Assembly (NCBI GenBank): GCA_024403355.1
Contig: JAKSRW010000007.1
Span: forward strand, 23,350-87,349
Source: Lachnospiraceae bacterium
Lineage (GTDB): Bacteria > Bacillota > Clostridia > Lachnospirales > Lachnospiraceae
Direction: 5' to 3'
DNA length: 64,000 nucleotides
In this document: piece by piece, positions 8,280 through 16,455 of the stretch
Layout of the letters: each line of letters opens with the position of its first letter
Position numbering within the stretch: position 1 is the first letter of the stretch
The notes under the pieces: model-generated
The model's database searches: none
What the model saw: the letters and a program-made list of their open reading frames with translations, nothing else
What the model was told of the DNA's origin: nothing
Translations under genes and position numbers: made by a program

Positions 8280-9131
8280 ATGACTATAACTTGTATTGAC
8301 AGAACAAATATGACGGCATTCGAGAGACTGATGCCCGATGCTGATTATAAAAATATAAAAACTAATCCTGACTGCTTTGCACTCGGTATGATTGATGACG
8401 AACAGGGAGATATTGCGATAGCGGCAATCTGCGGAGTGATAGATGCGGACAGCTTTAAAATTAATTCGCTTTTTGTAATGGATGAATACAGACGGCAGGG
8501 AATAGCCGAAAATCTGATTTATGCGCTGATTTCGAAATGCGCAGACGCCGAAATTTACTATATTTACTGTGATTTTCCTTATGATGATATGCCGGAGCTT
8601 TATGAATTTTTTAAGGCTATGGACTTTTCAGAGGAACCGCTTGCTGCCTGTAGGGGAGACATTACAATCGGAACGGCAAAGACACTGAAGAATCTACAAA
8701 TGGACAAAGTATCCTCTGAGCAGAATAAGGTGATGAGCTTTTCAAAGATATCACCGAGCATTATAAAGGCATTTGCAGGAAGAATGTATAAAAACGGAAC
8801 GGTTTATCTGGGGGATTATCTCGCGGAGAAGGCAGTGGATATGGAGCTTTCTCTTGCGTATATGAACGGTGATGATATTGACGCCATGCTGGTGGCAGAT
8901 AAGGCAGAGGATGAAATTGTAATCCGCTGGGCCTTTGCGGACAGCAAAAATCCGGCGCTTTTACTTGTGACTCTCAGAGAGTTTTTCAAAAGACTGGCAG
9001 AAAAATATCCTGATGATACAATTGTAACTACTGCCGCCGTGACCGAGCTTTCATCAAAGCTTATGCATGCAATTACGGGCGGCAAGGCAGAAATCGTCGA
9101 AAAATGGATAAGAATGGGTATGTATATATAA
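8280..9131 (+). CDS. GNAT-family N-acetyltransferase
   Basis: The 283-residue cytoplasmic protein has a clear N-terminal GNAT domain: SLFVMDEYRRQGIAENLI carries the R/Q-x-x-G-x-A acetyl-CoA loop near residues 75-80. The C-terminal half (about 150-283) has similar size and predicted alternation and may be a second, degenerate GNAT unit, but it lacks the loop. The substrate is unknown. AAGGAAGG lies 15 bases upstream of the ATG, longer than ideal, as for several genes of this window. A bidirectional terminator separates it from hflC. Confidence 0.8.
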   Translation: MTITCIDRTNMTAFERLMPDADYKNIKTNPDCFALGMIDDEQGDIAIAAICGVIDADSFKINSLFVMDEYRRQGIAENLIYALISKCADAEIYYIYCDFPYDDMPELYEFFKAMDFSEEPLAACRGDITIGTAKTLKNLQMDKVSSEQNKVMSFSKISPSIIKAFAGRMYKNGTVYLGDYLAEKAVDMELSLAYMNGDDIDAMLVADKAEDEIVIRWAFADSKNPALLLVTLREFFKRLAEKYPDDTIVTTAAVTELSSKLMHAITGGKAEIVEKWIRMGMYI

Positions 9132-9210
9132 CAAAGCGGTCACGAGTTTGACTTAAAAATACGTGAAAAAGCATGATAAAAGGTATATATGAAAGCAACT
9201 AAAAAGGTAT

Positions 9211-9254
9211 ATAAAAAACAAAGGCGTGTGAAGCTTCACACGCCTGATTTTTTT
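9211..9254. terminator. Bidirectional terminator between the GNAT gene and hflC
   Basis: Perfect 24-base palindrome AGGCGTGTGAAG / CTTCACACGCCT at 9222-9245, with T-runs on both sides (ATTTTTTT on plus, TTTGTTTTTT on minus). It ends both converging transcripts. Confidence 0.92.
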
Positions 9255-9265
9255 ACTCTGCATTA

Positions 9266-10204
9266 TTACTCTACGCTGTTAAAGATTGTTGCAAGAGGTG
9301 AATCTGAGTTCAGAATGATTGTCTTGTTGCCCTTAAGTGATGCCTTAGCCGCATCGAGAGCACGTACGAAGGTATAGAACTCAGCACGCTCCTTGGTGTT
9401 GTAGGCTTCTGAAAGGATTCTCATGTACTCTGCTTCGCCTTCTGAGATGATCTTTTCAGCCTCAGCCTCAGCTTCTGAAACACTTACTACGATTTCATTA
9501 TCTGTCTTTGTACGAATCATCTTCGCATCTGATTCACCCTGTGCGGTGAAGGCAGCAGCGATATTGTTACGCTCTGAAATCATACGCTCGTAAACAGCTG
9601 ATTTGTTATCGCTGGGAAGGTCGAGATGCTTTGTTTCAACAGAAACCATCTTGATACCGTACTGGTCAACGCTTGAACCAATATTTGCCATGATTGCGGC
9701 ACTGAGTGAACCGTCACGAGCCTGAATCACGTCTGCCTGCATCATACTTGAAATAACGTTCTTCATAGAGTTGTAAACGATTGTATTGATACGGGCCTCA
9801 GCGTTTGATACAGAGGTAAGTGTCTGTGTAAATTTAAGGGGATCGGTGATTCTCCAAAGAACGTAGCTGTCTACAACCATTGTCTTCTTATCCTGTGTGA
9901 TAACATCAGAAGAAGTAAGATCGTAGAGAAGCATTGTCTTGGGTAATGAATCTGTGCTCTGAATAAAAGGAATCTTCAATGAAAGACCGGCAGTAGTTGT
10001 AATACGCTCAACCTTACCGAATTCCTTAATAAGTGTGTACTCATTTTCCTTAGTTACTACCATTGCATCGCCTAATACGATAACCGCGATAAGAAGAACA
10101 ATCGCGATTATGATAAGAGGTGTCTTTGATTTAGGCTGACGGATATGCTCAATAGTATCGTCATCCTTTTTTGCGTTTGTATTATCAAAACCTTTTTCGC
10201 TCAT
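9266..10204 (-). CDS. hflC: HflC-like SPFH/band-7 membrane protein
   Basis: About 312 residues: a single N-terminal membrane anchor (residues 25-45), an SPFH/band-7 domain, then a coiled-coil stretch rich in Glu/Ala (SEAEAEAEKIISEGEAEY). HflC and HflK form large ring complexes that cage the FtsH protease and shape membrane quality control. The gene follows hflK by 32 bases on the same transcript. I place the start at the second ATG (10204). The upstream in-frame ATG at 10216 is one base from the SD and is part of the GAAAGGCATGG motif. A terminator follows directly. Confidence 0.88.
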   Translation of the reverse strand: MSEKGFDNTNAKKDDDTIEHIRQPKSKTPLIIIAIVLLIAVIVLGDAMVVTKENEYTLIKEFGKVERITTTAGLSLKIPFIQSTDSLPKTMLLYDLTSSDVITQDKKTMVVDSYVLWRITDPLKFTQTLTSVSNAEARINTIVYNSMKNVISSMMQADVIQARDGSLSAAIMANIGSSVDQYGIKMVSVETKHLDLPSDNKSAVYERMISERNNIAAAFTAQGESDAKMIRTKTDNEIVVSVSEAEAEAEKIISEGEAEYMRILSEAYNTKERAEFYTFVRALDAAKASLKGNKTIILNSDSPLATIFNSVE

Positions 10205-10236
10205 ATAATTAACCATGCCTTTCCCAAATAAAATAA

Positions 10237-11181
10237 TTATTCGTTGATAATGCTTTCATTCTGACCCTGTCCGGCTTCAATGATAGGCTCAAGAGGTAAA
10301 AGCTTCTGAACGCCTGAGTCGGTACTGTCGATGATTACCTTGAGATCGGGAAGAACATTTTCCATAGCCTCATAGAACATACGCTGCTTTGTGATGAGAG
10401 GGTACTTGCTGTACTCATCATAAAGGGCATTGAAACGGGCTGCCTGGCCCTGTGCCTCGTTAATACGTGCTTCCTTCTGTGATGCAGCCTCCTTGAGGAT
10501 CTGGTCAACCTGAGCCTCTGCCTGAGGAATCTGCTCGTTACGATACTTGTTTGCATTATTTACGGCTGTTTCAGCACCCTGCTTAGCAGATTCAACGTTC
10601 ATAAATGCTTCGAGAACCTGTGCTGTGGGGGGCTCTGCATCCTGAATTGTCAGGTTGATGAGCTGAATACCGATGTCGTGTGTTTCAAGATGGTTTGTAA
10701 TCTTGTCCTTGATTGATGCCTGAATCTCGGCCTTACCTGTTGTAATGACACTGTCTACATCATATGAACCGATTTCTGCACGAATGCTTGACTGAGCAAT
10801 TGTTTTAAGAATTGATTCATAATTCTCTGAAGCGTAAAGGGCCTTAACAGGATCCGTTACTCGATACTCAACATAGAAATCAACGTTTACGAAGTTGAAA
10901 TCCGATGTAATCATAAGTGACTCATCTTCAATTGAAGAACCACTGAGAATATCATAACCGATAGGGAAACCCTTGATAGTGGTATCTACCTTTGTGACCT
11001 GCTGAATAAAAGGAATCTTAAAGTGCAGACCTGATTCTGTAGAGGGAGAAGCGATACCGAAGGTGGTAACAACCGCTGCCTCCTGCTCATTGATGGTATA
11101 TACGGAATTGAATGCCAATAATCCGATTACCACAATGATAACTGCCCATTTGATTAGGGACTTTGCATTGTCTTGTCTCAT
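10237..11181 (-). CDS. hflK: HflK-like SPFH/band-7 membrane protein
   Basis: 314 residues with one N-terminal membrane segment (WAVIIVVIGLLAFNSVY), an SPFH domain and a C-terminal coiled coil (AEAQVDQILKEAASQKEARI). Being first in the pair, it is called HflK by order and pairing with the 10204 gene; which of the two is K or C cannot be proved from sequence alone. GGAAAGG lies 12 bases upstream of the ATG. The 5' leader carries a compact GC-rich hairpin immediately before that SD, and a consensus promoter is at 11276-11304. Confidence 0.85.
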   Translation of the reverse strand: MRQDNAKSLIKWAVIIVVIGLLAFNSVYTINEQEAAVVTTFGIASPSTESGLHFKIPFIQQVTKVDTTIKGFPIGYDILSGSSIEDESLMITSDFNFVNVDFYVEYRVTDPVKALYASENYESILKTIAQSSIRAEIGSYDVDSVITTGKAEIQASIKDKITNHLETHDIGIQLINLTIQDAEPPTAQVLEAFMNVESAKQGAETAVNNANKYRNEQIPQAEAQVDQILKEAASQKEARINEAQGQAARFNALYDEYSKYPLITKQRMFYEAMENVLPDLKVIIDSTDSGVQKLLPLEPIIEAGQGQNESIINE

Positions 11182-11200
11182 TATAAAACCATACCTTTCC

Positions 11201-11213
11201 GGGGCTGAGCCCC
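11201..11213 (-). promoter_or_regulatory. Hairpin adjoining the hflK SD
   Basis: GGGGC-TCA-GCCCC (minus strand) ends directly against the CGGAAAGG Shine-Dalgarno. It may limit ribosome access; no T-run follows. Confidence 0.4.
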
Positions 11214-11275
11214 AATATATATCCGCTCAATAATATCATTCTCTTCATACATGCCTGAACGATATGTTATTGACA

Positions 11276-11304
11276 ATTATATAGGATGAAAGCTCTCTTT
11301 TCAA
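11276..11304 (-). promoter_or_regulatory. Promoter of hflK-hflC
   Basis: On the minus strand TTGAAA, 17 bases, TATAAT: a near-perfect housekeeping promoter. It gives a leader of roughly 90 bases. Confidence 0.75.
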
Positions 11305-11364
11305 GCATTTCAAAAGTGAAATAGAGTACTTTAATCCGTCGGATGAGCAAAATAATTCAATAAA

Positions 11365-13182
11365 TTAACCTGCTTTGGTCATTTCAGGGAACTTAAAGCT
11401 TGTATTTTCCTCATCGTCATCCATTGTAAGTGTATACTTTTTTGAAACATAGCCTTCCTTTGAAAGTCCGATTTCTATCGTACCTGAGGGCTTGGGAAGG
11501 GTGAGCGAACCATTTTCTATAGTTCCTTTAAATACACCATCCACATAGACTGAGCAGCCGTTTGAGGTGTAGATGGTCATAGTGCCGTGATAAGCAGCTG
11601 TCTCGTTTTCGGAAGCTGTGTTATCGGAATCTGTCCTGGTATTATCTAAACTGCCGGATGAAGAATCTGAATCCGGTCCCGGACCGTCTGAAGCATTGTC
11701 CTGTGCATCTGCAGAATTTTTGTCTGAATTATCAGATGATTCCGGAATGTTTTCGCTGCTGCTATCGTTTTCACTGCCTGCATCGTTTCCATGGCTGTTG
11801 TCGGGCTTAGTTCCGGAGGAAGCTTCGGATTCAGTTCTGTTGTCAAAAGAATCATTGTTTGAGGAAACGTTTCCGGAACTGCTTTGGCTTCCTGCGCCCG
11901 AGAAGGCTTCATCGCTGTCACCGTCTATAAGCTCCAGATTGTCCATATCACCGTCATCCGTGGTGGAATCGGGAATGTCGATATTGGCCACATCATTGGT
12001 ATCTATATTTCCGGAGGGACCGGCAGGACCGCCTGCGGAGCTGTCATTAAAGGACGAACCGGCAGGGGTGGGGGTGCTGATATTTGGTAAATCTGAGGAG
12101 CTGCTGTCCTCGTATATCAGGTCTTCGTTTGACGAAATATTACCCGGAGCCTCCGACAGGCTGATATTTTTTACAATATCGGTACGGTCAACCGTGATGC
12201 TTCCGAAATAGCTGGTGTAGCCGCCGAGAGAGGCCTCTATTGAATGGTCGCCAAAGCTCAGACGGACAGGGTTTGCATAGAGAGTTTTAACACCGTCTAT
12301 ATACAAATCACTGCCGGCAGGTGATATTTTGAAGGTTACATTACCTACCGGAACAGGCTTTGCGCTATACTCAAATAAATCAAAATATGTAGTGGTATCA
12401 CGGGAAATTTTCACTGTGGCGGAGGCAAAAAGGTCGCCGTTTTGCACAGTTACTAAATATTCGCCCTCTGACAGTGTGAGAAGGAAATTCTCTGTGAGGG
12501 GGACTGTCTTTCCCGTGCTGTAGGAAACAGAACCGCCGATGAAATCTCCCGCATTTGCAAAGGAAAGATATCCGTGGCCTGTGGCAACCTTTATCAGATA
12601 AAGATAGTTGTCGATTCCGTAAAGATGAAAGCTGTCAAAGGCGTTGAGGGTTTCGAGCGGAACGAATTCGTCGCCGTTCATTACCTTCAGGCTGTCGTCA
12701 AAGCGGTATACGGAGCTGCCCGCGGTCAGTTTTTTTATGGAGCCGTCTATGATGGCGTTTGCAACATTTTTATAGGTCCATACTGAAGATGAGCCGATAA
12801 CCGTGGAAAGACGATTATCATCATTAAAGGAAACCTGAACGATGTCGCCCTTATTCAGCTGCGCTACGGTAATGGGACGCCGGCTTCGGGTTCTTACGTC
12901 CGTGCCGCCTGTGTAGGTAAGAACATGTGTAACAGAGCTTCCGAGCTCGCTTACGGTAAGCTCGGAGGAGTCCAAATCAATGGATGTAATTATTCCTTCC
13001 AGAACATTCGAGGAAGAATCGGGGAAAATACCGCCCGCTGCCGTTTCACCTGAGGCAGGCGTGGGAGTCGTTTTGGAATCGGGCTTTTTATCGGGTTTTA
13101 GCACAACAATAACAGACACTGTGATGAGCAGTGCCGCAATTATTGAAGCTATTATGATAAAAAATTTATACTTGTTTTCCAA
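11365..13182 (-). CDS. Membrane-anchored PEGA-domain surface protein
   Basis: 605 residues. One N-terminal membrane helix (FFIIIASIIAALLITVSVIV) is followed by an extracellular region. There is a beta-rich domain at about 60-270 and a PEGA domain at about 280-342 (DLYIDGVKT, GDHSIEASLGGY). A long Ser/Asp/Asn/Gly-rich linker spans about 350-530. A second PEGA domain is at about 532-598 (CSVYVDGVFKG, EGYVSKKY). PEGA repeats are thought to bind surface-layer or wall components. The TTG start at 13182 has AAGGA upstream and lies only 15 bases after the cca stop, so it is the second gene of a cca operon. Function otherwise unknown. Confidence 0.82.
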   Translation of the reverse strand: MENKYKFFIIIASIIAALLITVSVIVVLKPDKKPDSKTTPTPASGETAAGGIFPDSSSNVLEGIITSIDLDSSELTVSELGSSVTHVLTYTGGTDVRTRSRRPITVAQLNKGDIVQVSFNDDNRLSTVIGSSSVWTYKNVANAIIDGSIKKLTAGSSVYRFDDSLKVMNGDEFVPLETLNAFDSFHLYGIDNYLYLIKVATGHGYLSFANAGDFIGGSVSYSTGKTVPLTENFLLTLSEGEYLVTVQNGDLFASATVKISRDTTTYFDLFEYSAKPVPVGNVTFKISPAGSDLYIDGVKTLYANPVRLSFGDHSIEASLGGYTSYFGSITVDRTDIVKNISLSEAPGNISSNEDLIYEDSSSSDLPNISTPTPAGSSFNDSSAGGPAGPSGNIDTNDVANIDIPDSTTDDGDMDNLELIDGDSDEAFSGAGSQSSSGNVSSNNDSFDNRTESEASSGTKPDNSHGNDAGSENDSSSENIPESSDNSDKNSADAQDNASDGPGPDSDSSSGSLDNTRTDSDNTASENETAAYHGTMTIYTSNGCSVYVDGVFKGTIENGSLTLPKPSGTIEIGLSKEGYVSKKYTLTMDDDEENTSFKFPEMTKAG

Positions 13183-13197
13183 TTTTTCCGTCCTTAA

Positions 13198-14469
13198 TTA
13201 TTTCTTGTTAGAAAGCTCTGCTGCCAGAGTGAGCAGAGTTTCGTGATTATTCAGTGAGGGTTCTTCGAGCACCCGGTTAAGTAATTCCTCGAGAAGCAGA
13301 CCAAGGGCATGACCCTCGGCATAGCCTTCGGCTGTCAGGTCACGGCCGTTTAACGCAAGCTCCTTAAGACAGGTGCACTGCTTTGCTTCGATTATTTCTA
13401 TGCATTTTATGAGGCAGTGCTCATAGTTTTCATCTTCATTGCAAAAGGAAGCCCTGAAGCTCAGGTAGCTTTCAATATTATCTTTACCGATATCATGCAT
13501 GAGTCGGCGAAGCTTTGTGTCGATATGGGCATCGGCGGGAGAAGGCAGCTTTCGCAGGGAATTTTTAATGAAAAGTGCTGCGGTATCTATTGTTTTATTG
13601 TCGAATTTCAGCCTGCGGAGTATCTGCTTGGCCTTATCCGCATAATGAGGAGCATCTGCTTCGACCGCGCTTTTGTCAAGACCTGCGGTAAGATAATAGC
13701 AGAGCAGCGTCCAGCGGATATAATGATCCTTCGGGCTTTTTTCAAGTGCGGAGCAAAGACCCTGAATATCCGAAAGCCGGCAAAGCTCGGGAAGGATGAT
13801 TTTATCCAGCTCCAGTTCGTTTAAAAGCCTGATAAAGCCGGGATTATCTGAGAGAAGAAGCTTATCCAGCTCGCATTGCACGCGCTCTGCACTCACGAGA
13901 GCCAGACGCGGACCGAGGCTTTTGGCCGCCTCCAGTGTAGCTTTATCTATTGTGAAGGAAAAACGTGCGGCAAAACGAAGAGCACGCAGAATGCGAAGAG
14001 CATCCTCTGTAAAACGCTCCATGGGGTTGCCGACGCAGCGAATTATTTTATTGTCAAGGTCCGAAAGACCGTCAAAAAGATCGATGATACCGTTCTCGTT
14101 ATTATAAACAAAGGCATTTATTGTAAAATCACGTCGTTTGAGGTCCTCATCCAGGCTTGCGGTAAAGGATACGCTGTCGGGATGCCGCCCGTCGTGATAA
14201 TCACCGTCAATTCTGTAGGTAGTAACCTCATAGCCTTCGCCGTGAAGCATAATGGTAACCGTACCGTGCTTGATGCCCGTATCGATGGTTCGGTTAAAGA
14301 GCTCCTTTACCTGCTCGGGATATGCGGAGGTGGTAATGTCCCAGTCTGCGGGAGTATTCCCCAAAATGCAGTCTCTGACACAGCCTCCCACGGCATAGGC
14401 TTCATAGCCCGCATCGTGAAGGCGTCCAATAATATATGAAACATTTTCGGGAAGCTGAATTTTTACCAC
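13198..14469 (-). CDS. cca: CCA-adding tRNA nucleotidyltransferase
   Basis: The 423-residue enzyme builds the 3' CCA end of tRNAs. The class II nucleotidyltransferase signature is intact: AVGGCVRD, then ADWDITTSA with the catalytic DxD, then RRDFTINAF and RRxAARFSFxI-type RNA-binding motifs. The start is a GTG at 14469 with AGAGGTG SD six bases before; an upstream in-frame ATG at 14559 would add a non-conserved N-terminus and lies in repeat DNA. The single tRNA in this window lacks an encoded CCA, consistent with need for this enzyme. It is followed by the PEGA gene after 15 bases. Confidence 0.93.
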   Translation of the reverse strand: MVKIQLPENVSYIIGRLHDAGYEAYAVGGCVRDCILGNTPADWDITTSAYPEQVKELFNRTIDTGIKHGTVTIMLHGEGYEVTTYRIDGDYHDGRHPDSVSFTASLDEDLKRRDFTINAFVYNNENGIIDLFDGLSDLDNKIIRCVGNPMERFTEDALRILRALRFAARFSFTIDKATLEAAKSLGPRLALVSAERVQCELDKLLLSDNPGFIRLLNELELDKIILPELCRLSDIQGLCSALEKSPKDHYIRWTLLCYYLTAGLDKSAVEADAPHYADKAKQILRRLKFDNKTIDTAALFIKNSLRKLPSPADAHIDTKLRRLMHDIGKDNIESYLSFRASFCNEDENYEHCLIKCIEIIEAKQCTCLKELALNGRDLTAEGYAEGHALGLLLEELLNRVLEEPSLNNHETLLTLAAELSNKK

Positions 14470-14513
14470 ATTGCACCTCTGGATAATAAATATATCTGTA
14501 CTGTATGATACAA

Positions 14514-14702
14514 GGGTCAAAAGGTCAAAAATGCTCGTCAAGCTTGCTTGTAAGAGCATTGAAGGCCTTTATGACACGCAAAAACATGAAAAAGTAGCCA
14601 TTTTTCATTGAAAAATGAGCGGATTTTGAATGTTTTTAGCATTTCGGGAGCACAAAGTGCGAAGAAATGCGTGTATTAAGTCGGGGGCAATGCTTTTGAC
14701 CC
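14514..14702. repeat. Hairpin-rich intergenic element with inverted ends (MITE-like)
   Basis: The gap 14470-14934 contains no gene other than a possible leader peptide. Its main content is an element bounded by a perfect 10-bp inverted repeat, GGGTCAAAAG at 14514-14523 and CTTTTGACCC at 14693-14702. Near-palindromic TGTAT..TACAA / TTGTATACA sequences lie just outside. Inside are CATTTTTC-ATT-GAAAAATG (14599-14617), GCATTTC / GAAATGC (14639-14670) enclosing GCAC-AAA-GTGC, and GTCGGGG / CCCCGAC near the right end. No transposase is present. It could be a miniature transposable element, an intergenic repeat of this lineage or a structured RNA. Confidence 0.5.
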
Positions 14703-14851
14703 CGACGTCATTGTATACAAAATCACATACGTAATTTATAATAGCATATTTCGGACAAAAGTGCGAGATATTTTCTGCGTGGGGAAAATATCCTGAAAAG
14801 GGTTTTGGGAAAGGTATTTTAGTTGATTGCTAAAAAGTCTTTTGTCGGGAC

Positions 14852-14880
14852 TTTTATTTTTAACAGCTTTGTGATATAAT
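14852..14880 (+). promoter_or_regulatory. Extended -10 promoter of the foldase lipoprotein gene
   Basis: TGATATAAT (TG-N-TATAAT) ends at 14880; the -35 (TTTTAT at 14852) is poor, as usual for extended -10 promoters. Just upstream AAAAGTC / GACTTTT followed by ATTTTT may be a weak terminator. Confidence 0.5.
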
Positions 14881-14892
14881 GCAGGTATTTGA

Positions 14893-14931
14893 ATGAAAAT
14901 TTGCGGTACAGGTGGAAAGGCATGGTTATAA
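14893..14931 (+). CDS. Possible 12-codon leader peptide before the foldase lipoprotein
   Basis: ATG-initiated frame encoding MKICGTGGKAWL, with the stop TAA three bases before the next start codon. It matches the leader in front of engB (4994). AGG lies seven bases before this ATG. Conservation could reflect the peptide or the embedded SD-like AAAGGCATGG motif. Confidence 0.35.
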   Translation: MKICGTGGKAWL

Positions 14932-14934
14932 TTT

Positions 14935-16011
14935 ATGAAAAAGATAATGGTTGCAGCAATGGCTGTTGTGATTTGTCTGGCTCTTGCGGCATGTGGAAAA
15001 GAGAACGTTATTACAGGCTATAAGTCGGGTGATGTAAAGCTTGGCCAGTATAAGGGACTGACATACACACTTGAGGACAGTGAGGTTACTGACGGTGAGG
15101 TACTTAACAGAGCACTTACCGAGCTCAGCAGGGAGAAGGTTCTTAAGCCTGTTGAGGGAAGAACCATCGCCCAGAACGGTGACGTTGTAGATGTGGATTA
15201 TGTGGGCAGAATTGACGGAGAGGATTTCGCCAGAGGTACGGGTACAAAGTCTGACCTTGTAATCGGTGCGGAAGGCAATACCTTCTTTGAGGGCTTTGAT
15301 AAAGCACTTGTAGGTAAGGAAATCGGACAGTTTACAATTGAACTTACCTTCCCCGATCCCTATTATTTATACCCTTCACTTGCGGGAAAGAATGCAAGCT
15401 TTGAAGTAAATCTTAAGGCTATCAATCAGTATGTTCAGCCCGAGCTGAATGACGAATGGGTGGAAATGCACACAAAGGGTGCCCAGAAGACTCTTCTGGA
15501 GTATAAGAGTGCTTTAGCTGAGCAGATTAAGGCAGAAAAGGATGCGGCCAATAAGTCAGAGAAGAATTACCAGGTAATCAAGGCTGTTTTTGCCAACAGC
15601 GGCATCAGCAAGGACCTTTCAAAGGAGATTACAGAGTACAAGGAACAGCTTATTAACGTTCAGAATTCCATGGCTGAAAGCTACGGTATGACCGGCGATA
15701 AGTATTTTGCATACAAGTACGGCCTTAATACAGCATATTTTGAGCAGTATATGGAGGCACAGGCAAAGATTAACATTCAGTTTAACTTTATCTGTTCAGC
15801 CATTGCCGAGGAAGAAAAGCTTACTGCTTCAGACGAGGAAATAGAGACCTTTGCGACAGCTGTTCGTGCAAATTACGGCTGCGACACAAATCAGGCGCTT
15901 TACGAGTTCATTAATAAGCAGTTTGAAGTGGACGGCAAGGAATATATTGCAGAAAACGTAAAGCTTAATAAGGCGAAGGATTTAATTTTTAATTCAGCTG
16001 TGCAGCAGTAA
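14935..16011 (+). CDS. Exported trigger-factor-like peptidyl-prolyl isomerase lipoprotein
   Basis: 358 residues. A signal peptide ends in lipobox LAAC (Cys20). The body aligns by eye with trigger factor from the LGQYKG segment onward: FKBP-type isomerase domain at about 75-165 (GDVVDVDYVG, FFEGFDKALVG) and the helical C-terminal chaperone arms at about 170-358. The ribosome-binding domain of trigger factor is missing. It is therefore probably a foldase acting on secreted proteins outside the membrane, a job usually done by PrsA. AAAGG lies 14 bases before the ATG. It has its own promoter and precedes the T-box of valS. Confidence 0.82.
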   Translation: MKKIMVAAMAVVICLALAACGKENVITGYKSGDVKLGQYKGLTYTLEDSEVTDGEVLNRALTELSREKVLKPVEGRTIAQNGDVVDVDYVGRIDGEDFARGTGTKSDLVIGAEGNTFFEGFDKALVGKEIGQFTIELTFPDPYYLYPSLAGKNASFEVNLKAINQYVQPELNDEWVEMHTKGAQKTLLEYKSALAEQIKAEKDAANKSEKNYQVIKAVFANSGISKDLSKEITEYKEQLINVQNSMAESYGMTGDKYFAYKYGLNTAYFEQYMEAQAKINIQFNFICSAIAEEEKLTASDEEIETFATAVRANYGCDTNQALYEFINKQFEVDGKEYIAENVKLNKAKDLIFNSAVQQ

Positions 16012-16059
16012 CGGACAGGCTTCTGTTCGGTGAGTTTTGAAGCACCGGAAAATAAACAG

Positions 16060-16088
16060 TTGACAAATTAAAAAAGGAAGATTAATAT
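16060..16088 (+). promoter_or_regulatory. Promoter of the valS T-box transcript
   Basis: TTGACA, 17 bases, TAATAT: consensus -35 and good -10, placed just upstream of the T-box leader. Confidence 0.8.
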
Positions 16089-16110
16089 ATTTCCATATTC
16101 AAAATGCATT

Positions 16111-16402
16111 GACGGAGAGGATTAGATAAACTAAACCGCCAGAGAGTATGACCCGCACAGCGGCTGGAAGGTCATTCGGATGAGGTTTATTGAAGGTAGC
16201 TCCTGAGCAGTATTCCTGAAAAGGCTCTGCCGGATAGGGAATAACGGGAAGTCCCGTTACAGACGAGTGGCTTGATGGAGCTGCGTAATGAGGTCTTGGG
16301 CTTTGCAGAAAATGTACACCGACGTACGGCAGGGCAAAAGATGAAATAAGGTGGTATCACGATAACTCTACATCGTCCTTATAGGCGGGTAGAGTTTATT
16401 TT
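16111..16402 (+). promoter_or_regulatory. T-box leader of valS
   Basis: An approximately 290-base leader with the order of a T-box. A GAGAGTA loop-E-type motif lies in Stem I, and a GTA (Val) triplet after GAAG at 16196-16198 is the likely specifier. The T-box bulge is AAGGTGGTATCACGA at 16348-16362, whose TGGT would pair with the ACCA end of a tRNA with discriminator A. A terminator helix follows: AACTCTAC / GTAGAGTT at 16364-16396, then ATTTTTTTA. Uncharged tRNA-Val should stabilise the antiterminator and permit transcription into valS. Confidence 0.93.
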
Positions 16403-16455
16403 TTTATCTGTTTGTCGGGTTCGGACAGAAATTATTAAAACGGAGGTAAATTATT

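Noticed and set aside
9189..9377. 62-codon plus-strand ORF across the terminator
   Set aside because: It runs through the bidirectional terminator and into hflC on the other strand; no SD.
13198..14559. Longer cca product starting at 14559
   Set aside because: The added 30 residues lie in the structured repeat, and the GTG at 14469 has a good SD and gives the family's usual start.
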